From positions 1 through 55,478 of the forward strand of contig JAFGAV010000111.1 in the NCBI GenBank assembly GCA_016933515.1: 55,478 nucleotides of DNA, read 5' to 3'. The first letter of the stretch is position 1; the number at the start of each line of letters is the position of its first letter. Below are positions 41,821 to 49,905 of this stretch, piece by piece. The notes under the pieces were generated by a model. The model searched no databases and had not been told where the DNA came from. It saw only the letters and a program-made list of their open reading frames with translations. Position numbers and translations under genes: made by a program. Origin of the DNA: Candidatus Aminicenantota bacterium (lineage in GTDB: Bacteria > Acidobacteriota > Aminicenantia > Aminicenantales > JAFGAV01).

Positions 41821-43344
41821 ATGTCTTTCATACTCAACGGCAAGAACCTGACCATCGAGAAAGTCGTGGATGTGGCCCGGGGAGGCGAGAAGGTCGAGCT
41901 CGACCCCGAAGCCGTCTCCCGCATCAAAAAATGCCGCGCTCTTCTCGAGGACAAAATCAAGAAACACGAGATCATGTACGGCGTCAACACCGGCATCGGC
42001 GAGCTGGCCGAGGTCGTCCTCACTCAGGAGCAGGTCGAACAATACCAAAAATACATTATTTATAGCCACGCCGCGGGATACGGAAAGCCCCTGCCTGAAG
42101 ATATCGTCCGGGCGGCCATGCTCAGCCGCCTGAGCGTCCATTGCCACGGCCATTCGGGACTCAGGCTGGAGGTCGTCGAGACCCTCAAGGAGATGCTCAA
42201 CCGGGGCGTGACGCCGGTCATGTGCGAAAAGGGATCGGTCGGCGCCTGCGGCGACCTGTCGCCCATGTCCCAGATGGCCCTAGTGATCATGGGCGAGGGC
42301 GAGGCCTTCTATAAAGGCGAGCGCCTGCCCGGCCGCAAGGCCATGGAAAAAGCGGGCGTCGAGCCCGTGGTCTTCGAGGCCCGGGACGGTCTGGCCCTGA
42401 TCAACGGCTCGAACGTCATCACCGGCATGGGCACGCTGGCCCTCTACGACGCCGGGCGGTGGCTGACCGCCTCGGAAATCGTGGCGGCCATGACGCTCGA
42501 GGTGCTGAACGCCAACATGAAGGCCTATGACGAGAGGCTGCACAAAGCGCGGGGCTACCCCGGGGCGCTCGAATCGGCGGAGAACATCCGGCGCATTACC
42601 GAGGGCAGCGAGCTCCTGGCCCAGGGCAAGAAAAAGGTCCAGGACTGCTACAGCCTGCGGAGCACCGGCCAGGTCGTGGGCGCGGCGCGCGACGCCCTGA
42701 AATGGGCCCGCTCCATGTTCGAGGTCGAACTCCGCGGCGCGGCCGACAATCCCGTCTTCTTCCCGGATGAGGGGATCGTCCTCACCGGCGCCAATTTCCA
42801 GGGCGTGCCCCTGGCCTTCGCCCTCGAGCTTCTGGGAACGTCCGTGACGACGGTCGCCGTTCTGAGCGAGCGGCGGATGAACCGCCTGATGAATCCGCAT
42901 CTCAGCATGGGTCTGCCCGCTTTCCTGACCAAGGGCGCGGGCATGTTCTCCGGCCTGATGCTGTCCCAGTACACGGCCGGCGCCCTCGTCTGCGAAAACC
43001 GCGTCCTCTGCCATCCGGCGGCCACGGGCTCGATACCGGCCGCGGCCGACCAGGAGGATTTCGTCTCCATGGGCATGACCACCGCCCTCAAGACGCGGCA
43101 GATCCTGGACAACGCTCAGGCCGTTCTGGCCATCGAGCTCATGGCCGGCGCCCAGGCCCTGGATTTCCGGAAACCTCTCAAGCCAAGCCGGGGCGTCCAG
43201 GCGGCCTACGAAGTCGTGCGCAAGCATGTCGCCCGCCTCGAAGAAGACCGGCCCCTCTACGACGACATCAACACCCTGAAAGAAGTCGTCCAGTCGGGCG
43301 AGGTCCTTGAGGCGGTCGAAAAGGCCGTGGGCAAACTGCATTGA
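41821..43344 (+). CDS. Aromatic amino acid ammonia-lyase (HAL/PAL family) with Ala-Cys-Gly at the MIO site
   Basis: The 507-residue protein is a full-length member of the histidine/phenylalanine ammonia-lyase family: MYGVNTGIGELAEVVL with the catalytic tyrosine, SHAAGYGKPL, and DQEDFVSMGMTTALK near residue 415. The MIO electrophile normally forms from Ala-Ser-Gly. Here codons at 42244-42252 (GCC TGC GGC) give Ala142-Cys143-Gly144 in SVGACGDLSPMSQ. In Pseudomonas HAL the equivalent Ser143-to-Cys variant is known to keep activity, so the enzyme is probably functional. Retention of the QED glutamate and SHA histidine leans towards histidine as substrate, but no other hut genes are present. A short-chain dehydrogenase gene follows at 34 bases. 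Confidence 0.87.
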   Translation: MSFILNGKNLTIEKVVDVARGGEKVELDPEAVSRIKKCRALLEDKIKKHEIMYGVNTGIGELAEVVLTQEQVEQYQKYIIYSHAAGYGKPLPEDIVRAAMLSRLSVHCHGHSGLRLEVVETLKEMLNRGVTPVMCEKGSVGACGDLSPMSQMALVIMGEGEAFYKGERLPGRKAMEKAGVEPVVFEARDGLALINGSNVITGMGTLALYDAGRWLTASEIVAAMTLEVLNANMKAYDERLHKARGYPGALESAENIRRITEGSELLAQGKKKVQDCYSLRSTGQVVGAARDALKWARSMFEVELRGAADNPVFFPDEGIVLTGANFQGVPLAFALELLGTSVTTVAVLSERRMNRLMNPHLSMGLPAFLTKGAGMFSGLMLSQYTAGALVCENRVLCHPAATGSIPAAADQEDFVSMGMTTALKTRQILDNAQAVLAIELMAGAQALDFRKPLKPSRGVQAAYEVVRKHVARLEEDRPLYDDINTLKEVVQSGEVLEAVEKAVGKLH

Positions 43345-43378
43345 GACGGGGGATCCTGGCGGCGGCCGGAGGAGCGCT

Positions 43379-44104
43379 GTGAGCGGAGGGAGGATGGCTT
43401 TGGTGACGGGGTCGAGCCGCGGCCTCGGCCGGGCGATCGCTCTTCGCCTGGCCGAAGATCCCGCCGTCGCCGGCGTGGCGGTCCATTATCGCTCCGAACG
43501 GAAGGCGGCGCTCGAGGTCGTGCATCTCATCCGGAGCCGCGGCAAACGCAGCACGGCGATTTGGGCCGACCTCTATCAGGAAAAGCACTGTCTGCGCATG
43601 CTGGACACCGCCGGCATGCGGCTCGGGACGGTCAACATCCTGGTCAACACCTTCGGCCCTTTTCTCATGAAGCCCTGGAACGAAACCGGCTCGGCCGAGT
43701 GGCAGAGGATTTACCGGGGCAATGTCTTGAGCGCCCTGCACTGCCTCCGGGCGGCTCTGCCGGGCATGAAGGCCGGCCGATGGGGGAGAGTGATCAACTT
43801 CGGCTATCACCGCGTCGAGCAATGGGCCGCTTTCCCGGGCATCCTGCCCTACGCCGCGGCCAAGGCCGCGCTCCTGCTGCTCACGCGCACCGTCGCGGCG
43901 GCCGAAGCCGGGAGCGGCGTCACGGTCAACATGGTTTCACCCGGCCTGATCCGGGGCGGTAGGCTTCCGGAAGGGAAAAAGGTCCGGGCCGGCCTCGTCG
44001 GCGAGCCGTCCGACGTCGCCGAGGCGGCGGCGTATCTCGTCTCGGACCGGGCGGCCGGCGTGACGGGGGCGAACCTCATCGTCGCCGGAGCCTGGAAGAT
44101 GTGA
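43379..44104 (+). CDS. Short-chain dehydrogenase/reductase-like protein lacking the catalytic serine
   Basis: The 241-residue protein has the NAD(P) loop ALVTGSSRGLGRAIALRL and the YxxxK pair in PYAAAKAALLLLTRT. However, the region that should carry the catalytic Ser reads VINFGYHRVEQWAAFPG with no Ser or Thr, and the structural NNAG motif is replaced by VNTFGP. The C-terminal VSPGLIRGG and GVTGANLIVAGAW blocks are standard. It may be a non-classical reductase or a binding protein. GTG 43379 is the likely start, with GGAGGAG seven bases upstream; an ATG at 43394 has the Shine-Dalgarno too close. It is probably co-transcribed with the ammonia-lyase. Confidence 0.75.
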   Translation: MSGGRMALVTGSSRGLGRAIALRLAEDPAVAGVAVHYRSERKAALEVVHLIRSRGKRSTAIWADLYQEKHCLRMLDTAGMRLGTVNILVNTFGPFLMKPWNETGSAEWQRIYRGNVLSALHCLRAALPGMKAGRWGRVINFGYHRVEQWAAFPGILPYAAAKAALLLLTRTVAAAEAGSGVTVNMVSPGLIRGGRLPEGKKVRAGLVGEPSDVAEAAAYLVSDRAAGVTGANLIVAGAWKM

Positions 44105-44140
44105 CCGGGGCGGAAGGCAACTTTTTTCCGTGAGATGTGT

Positions 44141-44146
44141 TAGAAT
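44141..44146 (+). promoter_or_regulatory. Possible -10 box of the lipoprotein gene
   Basis: TAGAAT followed by AATGG lies in an AT-rich patch about 60 bases before ATG 44209. No convincing -35 box is visible. Confidence 0.3.
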
Positions 44147-44208
44147 AATGGCTTCTTATTGAGAGCGTAGTCGTGATGAGCATAAAAAGCGGAAAAGGGG
44201 AAACGGAC

Positions 44209-44811
44209 ATGGATTCCCGGACCAAGCGGAAACTCTCCCTGAGATTCGGATTCTGGGCCGGCGCCGCTGCGCTCCTGGCCTTCCTCGCCGCCGGCGGCTG
44301 CCGCATCGGGATCCCCGACTACACGCTGACGGTCGTCGTCGAGGATGGGGTCACCGGAACCCCGGAAGCGGGTCAATATGTCTACCAAGAACTGACGACC
44401 GTGGACTTCGACTATGAGGCGGTCAATCCGCTCCATTCCGTCGAGGTCATGATCAACGGGATCAAACGCTCGCCCGCCACTGGCTCCGTCGTCCTTTACG
44501 GCGACGGCTATGAGCTGCGCGCCCGTCTCATAGATCTCCGCGGCGACTGGAAAATGACCCTGGCCTACAACGACGAAGAAATTCCCGCCCCCGGGGAGTT
44601 TACGATCACCCTTTCCGGCCCGGACATCGTCGGCGGGACATTTACCGACAGCCGGGGCTTCACCGGCGTCTGGTCAACGTCCTCCGACACCGTCACTCTG
44701 ACCTACGACGCCTGGTTCGACTACGTCCTCACCGGGGAGGTGTACGGCATGAAGGGCACGTTCACCGGCGAGGAGCTCACCGGCACCTGGACCGCCGTGC
44801 GGCCGGAGTGA
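44209..44811 (+). CDS. Putative lipoprotein (uncharacterised)
   Basis: The 200-residue product has a basic N-terminus (DSRTKRKLSLRFG), a hydrophobic stretch and LAAGGC, an acceptable lipobox with the cysteine near residue 32. The mature part is beta-rich, with YTLTVVVEDGVTGTPEAGQY and repeated Gly/Thr strands (GTFTDSRGFTGVW, KGTFTGEELTGTW). The two short repeats at the end resemble those of extracellular beta-propeller or calycin-like proteins. ATG 44209 is preferred over GTG 44173 or ATG 44176 because AAAGGGGA precedes it at a good distance. Function unknown. A terminator overlaps its stop codon. Confidence 0.65.
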   Translation: MDSRTKRKLSLRFGFWAGAAALLAFLAAGGCRIGIPDYTLTVVVEDGVTGTPEAGQYVYQELTTVDFDYEAVNPLHSVEVMINGIKRSPATGSVVLYGDGYELRARLIDLRGDWKMTLAYNDEEIPAPGEFTITLSGPDIVGGTFTDSRGFTGVWSTSSDTVTLTYDAWFDYVLTGEVYGMKGTFTGEELTGTWTAVRPE

Positions 44812-44838
44812 TTTTTCGGCTCCGGTTCGTTTTTTTTC
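44803..44838 (+). terminator. Probable intrinsic terminator after the lipoprotein gene
   Basis: A 6-base stem CCGGAG (44803-44808) / CTCCGG (44820-44825) with an 11-base loop spans the stop codon and is followed by a T-rich tract. It separates the lipoprotein gene from the lexA promoter that begins ten bases later. Confidence 0.55.
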
Positions 44839-44847
44839 TTTCCCCCC

Positions 44848-44876
44848 TTGACAAACCCCCCGGGCGGGCGTATTTT
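44848..44876 (+). promoter_or_regulatory. Sigma70 promoter of the lexA-dinB-dnaE2 operon
   Basis: A perfect TTGACA (44848-44853), 17-base spacer and TATTTT (44871-44876). The start would be near 44883, only about ten bases before ATG 44893, so the lexA mRNA has almost no leader. Confidence 0.75.
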
Positions 44877-44904
44877 GTTTTTGGTGAACAAAATGGTGAA
44901 CAAA
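44873..44904 (+). promoter_or_regulatory. Candidate LexA operator (inverted and direct repeats at the start site)
   Basis: TTTTGTT (44873-44879) and AACAAAA (44887-44893) form a perfect inverted repeat with a 7-base spacer, overlapping the -10 box and start site. GGTGAACAAA occurs twice, at 44883-44892 and 44895-44904, a 12-base direct repeat (GTTC-N8-GTTC on the other strand). It resembles the direct-repeat GTTC-N7-GTTC LexA boxes of alphaproteobacteria more than the Gram-positive or E. coli palindromes. It extends into the coding sequence. That LexA binds here is inference from its position. Confidence 0.5.
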
Positions 44905-45510
44905 GTCAATCGGGAGTTGACCCTGAAGCAGAAGCGGGTCCTCCAGGCTCTGGAGGCTTTTATCCTCGACCGCGGCTACGCCCCGACGATCCGCCGCCTA
45001 GGCGGGGATCTGGGCATTTCGAGCCCTTCGGCCGTGTTCAAGCACGTCCAGAGTCTGGAGCGCAAGGGCTACTTGACCCGCGAGGCGGGCGAGTTGCGCC
45101 TGGCCGGCCGGCCCGCCGGGGGCGGAGGCGAAGTCCGCGTGCCGCTTCTCGGCCCGGTCCCGGCCGGCTGGCCCCGCGAGGCCTTCGACCTTCCGGGCGA
45201 GACCGTGGACGTGCCGGAATGGATGGTCGGCCGGCGGGCGGCCAACGTCTTCTGCATCCGTGTCGAGGGCAAGTCGATGATCGACGCCCACATCGACGAC
45301 GGCGACCGAGTGGTCATCGAGCGCACGGACACGGCCGCCTCGGGGGAGATGGTCGTGGCGCGCCTCGACGACGGCTCGGTCACCCTCAAGCGCCTGCGGC
45401 GCGAGAACGGCCGCATCCTGCTCGTTCCCGAGAACCCGGAGTTCGCGCCCGTCGAGGTCCGCGAGCTGCGGGTGCTGGGCCGGGTGATCGGCGTGCTGAG
45501 GAAGTACTGA
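44893..45510 (+). CDS. lexA: LexA repressor (SOS regulator)
   Basis: The 205-residue protein has an N-terminal winged helix (LTLKQKRVLQALEAFILDRG, APTIRRLGGDLGISSPSAVFKHVQ) and a C-terminal autoprotease domain. The Ala91-Gly92 cleavage site lies in PVPAGWP. The catalytic dyad is Ser128 in EGKSMIDAHIDDGD and Lys166 in SVTLKRL. RecA filaments should trigger self-cleavage and induce the operon. ATG 44893 has no Shine-Dalgarno and is about ten bases from the predicted transcription start. GTG 44884, in frame, is an alternative adding three residues. It heads an operon with two error-prone polymerases. Confidence 0.9.
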   Translation: MVNKVNRELTLKQKRVLQALEAFILDRGYAPTIRRLGGDLGISSPSAVFKHVQSLERKGYLTREAGELRLAGRPAGGGGEVRVPLLGPVPAGWPREAFDLPGETVDVPEWMVGRRAANVFCIRVEGKSMIDAHIDDGDRVVIERTDTAASGEMVVARLDDGSVTLKRLRRENGRILLVPENPEFAPVEVRELRVLGRVIGVLRKY

Positions 45511-45663
45511 CGGGGCGGTCCGCGCCCCGCAACCCGTTTCGTTCCGTTCGCGCCGGCGCCGAAACCGCGCCCCTTCCGTTTTCCCCGCGGGGGGGGCGCG
45601 GCGCCGGTGCGGCGGCCGGGGGGCGGAAACCCGGGGTCCGCGGGAAGGGGAGAGAAAGCCGAG
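45511..45663 (+). other. GC-rich spacer between lexA and dinB with a hairpin
   Basis: Directly after the lexA stop a perfect 7-base hairpin (CGGGGCG 45511-45517, CGCCCCG 45523-45529) forms, followed by a mixed sequence without a strong T tract. The rest is extremely G/C-rich, including CCCCGCGGGG. No promoter is visible, so the polymerases probably depend on the lexA promoter; the hairpin could reduce read-through. Confidence 0.45.
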
Positions 45664-46905
45664 ATGAGCGAGATCATGAACGCCCGACGGAGATTCATCG
45701 CCCACGTCGATATCGACGCCTTCTTCGCCGCCGTGGAGACGCTTCTCGACCCGACGCTCAAGGGCAAGCCGGTCATCGTCGGCGGCCTGCCCCACGAGAG
45801 GGGCGTGGCCTCGACCTGCTCCTACGAGGCCCGCCGCTTCGGCGTCCGCTCGGGCATGCCCCTGGCCAAGGCCCACCGGCTCTGCCCCCACGGCGTCTTC
45901 GTCCGCGGCAACCATCACGTCTACCGGTCCTTCTCCGAGACGTTCTTCCGCCTCCTGGGCGAATACACGCCCGATGTCGAGGAGGCGTCGCTCGACGAGG
46001 CCTACCTCGACTTCACCCGCTGCGGGCATCTCTATCCTTCCTTCTCCCGCGCCGTCCGCGGCCTCAAGGCCCGCATCGAGCGCGACCTGGGTCTCGCCGT
46101 CTCGGTCGGTGTCGGGCCGAACAAGATCCTGGCCAAGCTGGCCGCGAAAAAGGCCAAACCCGGCGGGTACTTCGAGGTCGAGCCGGGCGGCGAAGAGGAA
46201 TTCCTGCGCGGCCTGGACATCGAAGCCCTGCCCGGCATCGGCCCCAAGTCCCAGGTCATCCTGCGCCTGCTCAACGTTCACCGCCTGGGCGACCTGTGGG
46301 GCCTGCCCCGCGCCTCGCTCCGGGCGCTCTTTGGCCTGGAGGGCGAGGATCTTTACCTTCAGTCGCGCGGCATCGACGCCCGGCCGGTCGTGACCCGCGT
46401 CACGCCCAAATCGGTCTCGCGCGAGACGACCTTCCTCCGCGACATCTGGGACAAGAGGCTGCTGCTGGCGCATCTGGCCTACCTCTGCGACCGACTGACC
46501 CTGGCCCTGCGGCAGGGCTGTCTCTACAGCCACGTCATCGAGGTCAAGGCGCGCTATTCCGACTTCCGCACCGAGGCGCGCCGCCGCCTCATGATCACCC
46601 CCCGGCAGGATATGGGCGATATCTTCCGCATCGCCCAGGAGCTGTTTCTGCCTCTCTTCGAGGGCTCGCGGCTTTCCCTCCGGCTCGTGGGGGTCAAGGC
46701 CTCCGATCTCGTCCGCTCCCGGCCGCTCTCGCTCTTCGAGCCGTATTCCGAGCGCGGGGAACGGCTGGGAGCGGCCATGGACGCGGTGCGGGACAGGTAC
46801 GGGTTTGGCTCGCTCCTCACGGCGCGGGAGCGGATGCTCAAGCCCCTTTACAGCTTGGAGAGCGAGCGGGGGTTCGTCCTCAAGACGGCCTCGCTGACGA
46901 GGTAG
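45664..46905 (+). CDS. dinB: Y-family DNA polymerase, DinB/Pol IV type
   Basis: The 413-residue polymerase keeps all catalytic acidic residues: HVDIDAFFAAVE at the N-terminus and EEASLDEAYLDF near residue 105. The thumb helix-hairpin-helix motif (IEALPGIGPKSQVILRLL) and little-finger domain follow. It extends past lesions and mismatched ends. In imuA-imuB-dnaE2 cassettes the equivalent gene, imuB, has lost these residues; here they are intact. I find no clear C-terminal beta-clamp motif. It is co-directional with lexA and 18 bases ahead of dnaE2. Confidence 0.88.
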   Translation: MSEIMNARRRFIAHVDIDAFFAAVETLLDPTLKGKPVIVGGLPHERGVASTCSYEARRFGVRSGMPLAKAHRLCPHGVFVRGNHHVYRSFSETFFRLLGEYTPDVEEASLDEAYLDFTRCGHLYPSFSRAVRGLKARIERDLGLAVSVGVGPNKILAKLAAKKAKPGGYFEVEPGGEEEFLRGLDIEALPGIGPKSQVILRLLNVHRLGDLWGLPRASLRALFGLEGEDLYLQSRGIDARPVVTRVTPKSVSRETTFLRDIWDKRLLLAHLAYLCDRLTLALRQGCLYSHVIEVKARYSDFRTEARRRLMITPRQDMGDIFRIAQELFLPLFEGSRLSLRLVGVKASDLVRSRPLSLFEPYSERGERLGAAMDAVRDRYGFGSLLTARERMLKPLYSLESERGFVLKTASLTR

Positions 46906-46923
46906 GGGCGGGGGAGGGCAAGC

Positions 46924-49815
46924 GTGTTCGTTCCGCTCCGCATCCATTCGGTGTACAGCCGGGGCCGGGGGGCGGTCACGATCGACGAGGGCGCCTCTTG
47001 GGCGGCGCGCGGCCGGCTTCGGGCCGCCGGCCTGGCCGACATCGAGAACCTCCACGGCTGGGCGAAGTGGAAACGGGCGGCCGCCGACCACGGGTTCAAG
47101 CCCCTGTTCGGCTGCGAGATCGAGTTCGGCGAAGGCCGTCGCTTCGTGCTCCTGGCAAAGAGCGGCGCGGGGTACGGGCGGCTTGTGGAAACGCTCAACC
47201 GCCGAAAGCTCGATACGACCGAAGGGTTGCTCGTCATCTTTCTTCCCCAGGCCGGCGAGAAGAGGAGTCTCGAGGAGATCGGTCTCGGCGAGCTCGCCGC
47301 ATCCGGCGCTGATTTCTACGTCGGCTGCGACTTTTTCAACTTCCGCGCGGCGCGGCGCTTGGCGCGGCGGCACGGCCGGCCCCTTCTGTGGGCCAACCCC
47401 CTGAAGTTCATCATGAGCGCCGATCGCCTGGTGCTCGTGCGGGCCATTGCGGAGAAGATTCCCTTCCCCCCCGAGCGCGACCGGCTGGCCGGAAAGATCG
47501 AGCTTTTCGGCCCGGCCCAGGAGGCGCTGGCCGTCAAGTGGCTCGGCGCCGAGGCCAAGGCCGCCCTGGCCCGCACCTTCGAGGCGGCCGAGAAGTGCGA
47601 ATTTTCTTTCGAGGACGTCGTCCCGCCCCTGCCGGCCGATCTCTTCGCCGTGCCGCTGCGGGAGACGGTCATGAGGCGGCTCCGGGAGCGGCCCGGCCTC
47701 GGCTGGCGCGAGCGCGAGCGGGCCGGCCGCGAGCTTGAGGCCGTCGAGAGGTCGGGCTTCGCTCCCTACTTTCTCGTCGTTTACGACGTCGTCGAGTTCG
47801 CCCGCCGCCGGGGCATCCTCCACAACCTCAAAGGCTCGGGCGCCTCCTCGTACCTGGCCCATCTGTTGGGCATCTCCCACATCAACCCCCTGGAGTTCGA
47901 CCTTTACTTCGAGCGCTTCCTCAACAGCGGCCGCGACGACCCGCCGGACATCGACCTCGATTTCGACTCGCGCCGCCGCGACGAGGTTCTGGCTTACGTC
48001 CTGGAAAAATACGGAGGCGGCGGGAAGCCGGGGAGCGGCGCGGACGGCGCCGCCCCGCGCACCGGAGCGGCCTTCGTCTGCAGCCTGAAGAACTACCGTG
48101 CCCGCTCGGCCCTTTACGAAACGGCCCGGGCCTTCGGCCTTCCGCCCGAGGAGGCTCGCGGCCTGAGCAAGCGGATTCCCTATTTCGCCGAGCCCGAGAC
48201 GCTCCGGCGCGGCCGCCCGGCGCCGGGCGGCGAGGAAATCTGGCGGCTGGCCGCGGACCTGGGCGGCGTCTACTTCGAGACATCGCTCCACGTGGGGGGA
48301 GTCATCCTCACGCCCGCGCCCGTCGACCGCTACCTGCCGCTCGAAAAATCGGCCAAAGGCCTGGTCATGTCCCATTACGACCGGGACGCGGTCGAGGACC
48401 TGAAACTCATCAAGCTCGACCTCCTCTCGGTAAGAGGGCTGGCCGCCGTATCCCAGGCCAAAACAAGCCTCGGCCTGCGCGGCATCCCGGCGCACGACCC
48501 CAAGGCCGCCGCGCTGCTGCGAAGCGCCCGGACCGTCGGCTGCTTCCAGGTCGAGAGCCCGGCCATGATGAACCTTCTGCGGCGCATGAAGCCGGGGGAC
48601 GTCCGGGATCTCGTCCAGGCTCTGGCCCTCATCCGGCCCGGCCCGACCGAGAGCGGAATGAAGGAGGCGCTGTTGCGGAGCCGCGAAGGGCGTGCGGTCC
48701 GGCGCGACCCGTTCCTGGAACGCCTCCTGCCCGAGACCGACGGCCTCCTCCTTTACGAGGAACAGGTCATGCAGCTCGCCGAGAGGGCGGCCGGGATGCC
48801 GCCCGGAGAGGGCGACCTCCTGCGCCGCGGGCTGAAGAGGCGGGGCGGGCCGGACCCGGCGCTCAAGGAGCGTTTTTTCGGCGAGGCCCGCGGCCGGGGA
48901 TACGCCGCCGAGGAGGTTGAAAAGCTGTGGAGCGTGATGGAGAAATTCTCCTCCTATTCCTTCAACAAGGCCCACAGCGCCTCCTACGCCGCCATGGCCT
49001 ACCAGGCCGTCTACCTCAAGGCCCACCACCCCGCGGCCTACATGGTCGCCGTGCTCAACGCCGGGGGCGGCTACTACGAGCCGGCCGCGTATGTCGAGGA
49101 GGCCAAGCGTCTGGGCATCCCCTTCTTCGGTCCGGACGCGAACCGCAGCCGTTGTGAGTTCGAGGTCGAGGGGGACGGCATCCGTGTCGGGTTTCTGGCC
49201 ATCAAGGGCCTGGCGCTCAGGACGGCGGAGAGGATCGTCGACGAGAGGCGCAACGGCGACTTTCAATCGCTCGAGGACTTTTTGGGGCGGATCAAGCCCG
49301 GCCGGGCCGAGCTCCTGTCGCTCATCCGGGCGGGCGTCTTCGACTCGCTCGAGCCCAAGCGGTCGCACCAAGTGCTGCGCTTCTTTCACGGCCTCGGCGA
49401 AGTGGGCGACGTCTCGGACCTCGAGGCCAGGGAGAAGCAGCGCCTGCTCTATGAAAGCCTGGGGTTCCTTCCCCGGGGCGAGCCGCTCGACCTCTACGAC
49501 GGCCGGAGGCCGCCGCTCCGCATCGGCGACCTCGGCCGCTACGCCGGCCGCGAGGTCGAGCTCATGGTGCGCGTCGTCGACGCCCGGCAGAAGGCGACGG
49601 TCGGCGGAGCGCGGAGGTATTTTTACCTGTTCGAGGACGAGACCGGGCTCCTGGAAGGAGTGGGGATCTCGGCCTGCCCCATCGGCGGCTCCCCGCCCGC
49701 CTGCCGGGTGCGCGGAGAGGTGCGCGTCTCGAACGGCGGCCCGCCGAAGATGGTCGCCTGCCGTTTCGCGGGCGGAAGGCGTTTTCGCGCGGACGCGGGG
49801 GCGGAGATTCTATGA
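46924..49815 (+). CDS. dnaE2: Error-prone DNA polymerase III alpha subunit, DnaE2-like
   Basis: The 963-residue C-family polymerase is shorter than replicative DnaE. The palm aspartates are present: DDPPDIDLDFDSRRRDEVL near residue 340 and LKLIKLDLLSVRGL near 498. VGCFQVESPAMMNLLRRMKP, LIRPGPTESGMKEALL and FSSYSFNKAHSASYAAMAYQ are further conserved blocks. The N-terminal PHP domain is degenerate: HSVYS remains, but the first metal ligand is Arg (RIHS) and the TDH motif is ADI. Proofreading or pyrophosphatase activity there is therefore unlikely. An OB domain is at the end. It probably performs SOS mutagenesis with the upstream DinB. Its stop codon lies inside the left arm of repeat copy 3. 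Confidence 0.88.
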   Translation: MFVPLRIHSVYSRGRGAVTIDEGASWAARGRLRAAGLADIENLHGWAKWKRAAADHGFKPLFGCEIEFGEGRRFVLLAKSGAGYGRLVETLNRRKLDTTEGLLVIFLPQAGEKRSLEEIGLGELAASGADFYVGCDFFNFRAARRLARRHGRPLLWANPLKFIMSADRLVLVRAIAEKIPFPPERDRLAGKIELFGPAQEALAVKWLGAEAKAALARTFEAAEKCEFSFEDVVPPLPADLFAVPLRETVMRRLRERPGLGWRERERAGRELEAVERSGFAPYFLVVYDVVEFARRRGILHNLKGSGASSYLAHLLGISHINPLEFDLYFERFLNSGRDDPPDIDLDFDSRRRDEVLAYVLEKYGGGGKPGSGADGAAPRTGAAFVCSLKNYRARSALYETARAFGLPPEEARGLSKRIPYFAEPETLRRGRPAPGGEEIWRLAADLGGVYFETSLHVGGVILTPAPVDRYLPLEKSAKGLVMSHYDRDAVEDLKLIKLDLLSVRGLAAVSQAKTSLGLRGIPAHDPKAAALLRSARTVGCFQVESPAMMNLLRRMKPGDVRDLVQALALIRPGPTESGMKEALLRSREGRAVRRDPFLERLLPETDGLLLYEEQVMQLAERAAGMPPGEGDLLRRGLKRRGGPDPALKERFFGEARGRGYAAEEVEKLWSVMEKFSSYSFNKAHSASYAAMAYQAVYLKAHHPAAYMVAVLNAGGGYYEPAAYVEEAKRLGIPFFGPDANRSRCEFEVEGDGIRVGFLAIKGLALRTAERIVDERRNGDFQSLEDFLGRIKPGRAELLSLIRAGVFDSLEPKRSHQVLRFFHGLGEVGDVSDLEAREKQRLLYESLGFLPRGEPLDLYDGRRPPLRIGDLGRYAGREVELMVRVVDARQKATVGGARRYFYLFEDETGLLEGVGISACPIGGSPPACRVRGEVRVSNGGPPKMVACRFAGGRRFRADAGAEIL

Positions 49816-49896
49816 CGCATTGTGTGGTGAATTCCAGCCTGAGGGCCAAGGCCCAATGCTCACGCTAAAGGACCAAACAAAACGTCATGTGGAGCC
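49808..49896 (+). repeat. Palindromic dispersed repeat, copy 3 (full length)
   Basis: The left arm (CTATGACGCATTGTGTGG from 49810) and the right arm (CCAAACAAAACGTCATGTGG, then AGCC to 49896) are imperfect inverted copies. The centre contains a GGGCC/GGCCC stem (49843-49854). The TGA stop of dnaE2 (49813-49815) is part of the left arm. TTGACG of a promoter follows 9 bases after the right edge, as at the other two copies. Confidence 0.8.
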
Positions 49897-49905
49897 AGGC
49901 GCGGA

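Noticed and set aside
44998-49389. 1463-codon minus-strand open frame across lexA, dinB and dnaE2
   Set aside because: It spans three well-supported genes and their gaps on the opposite strand; it exists because GC-rich coding DNA has few antisense stops.
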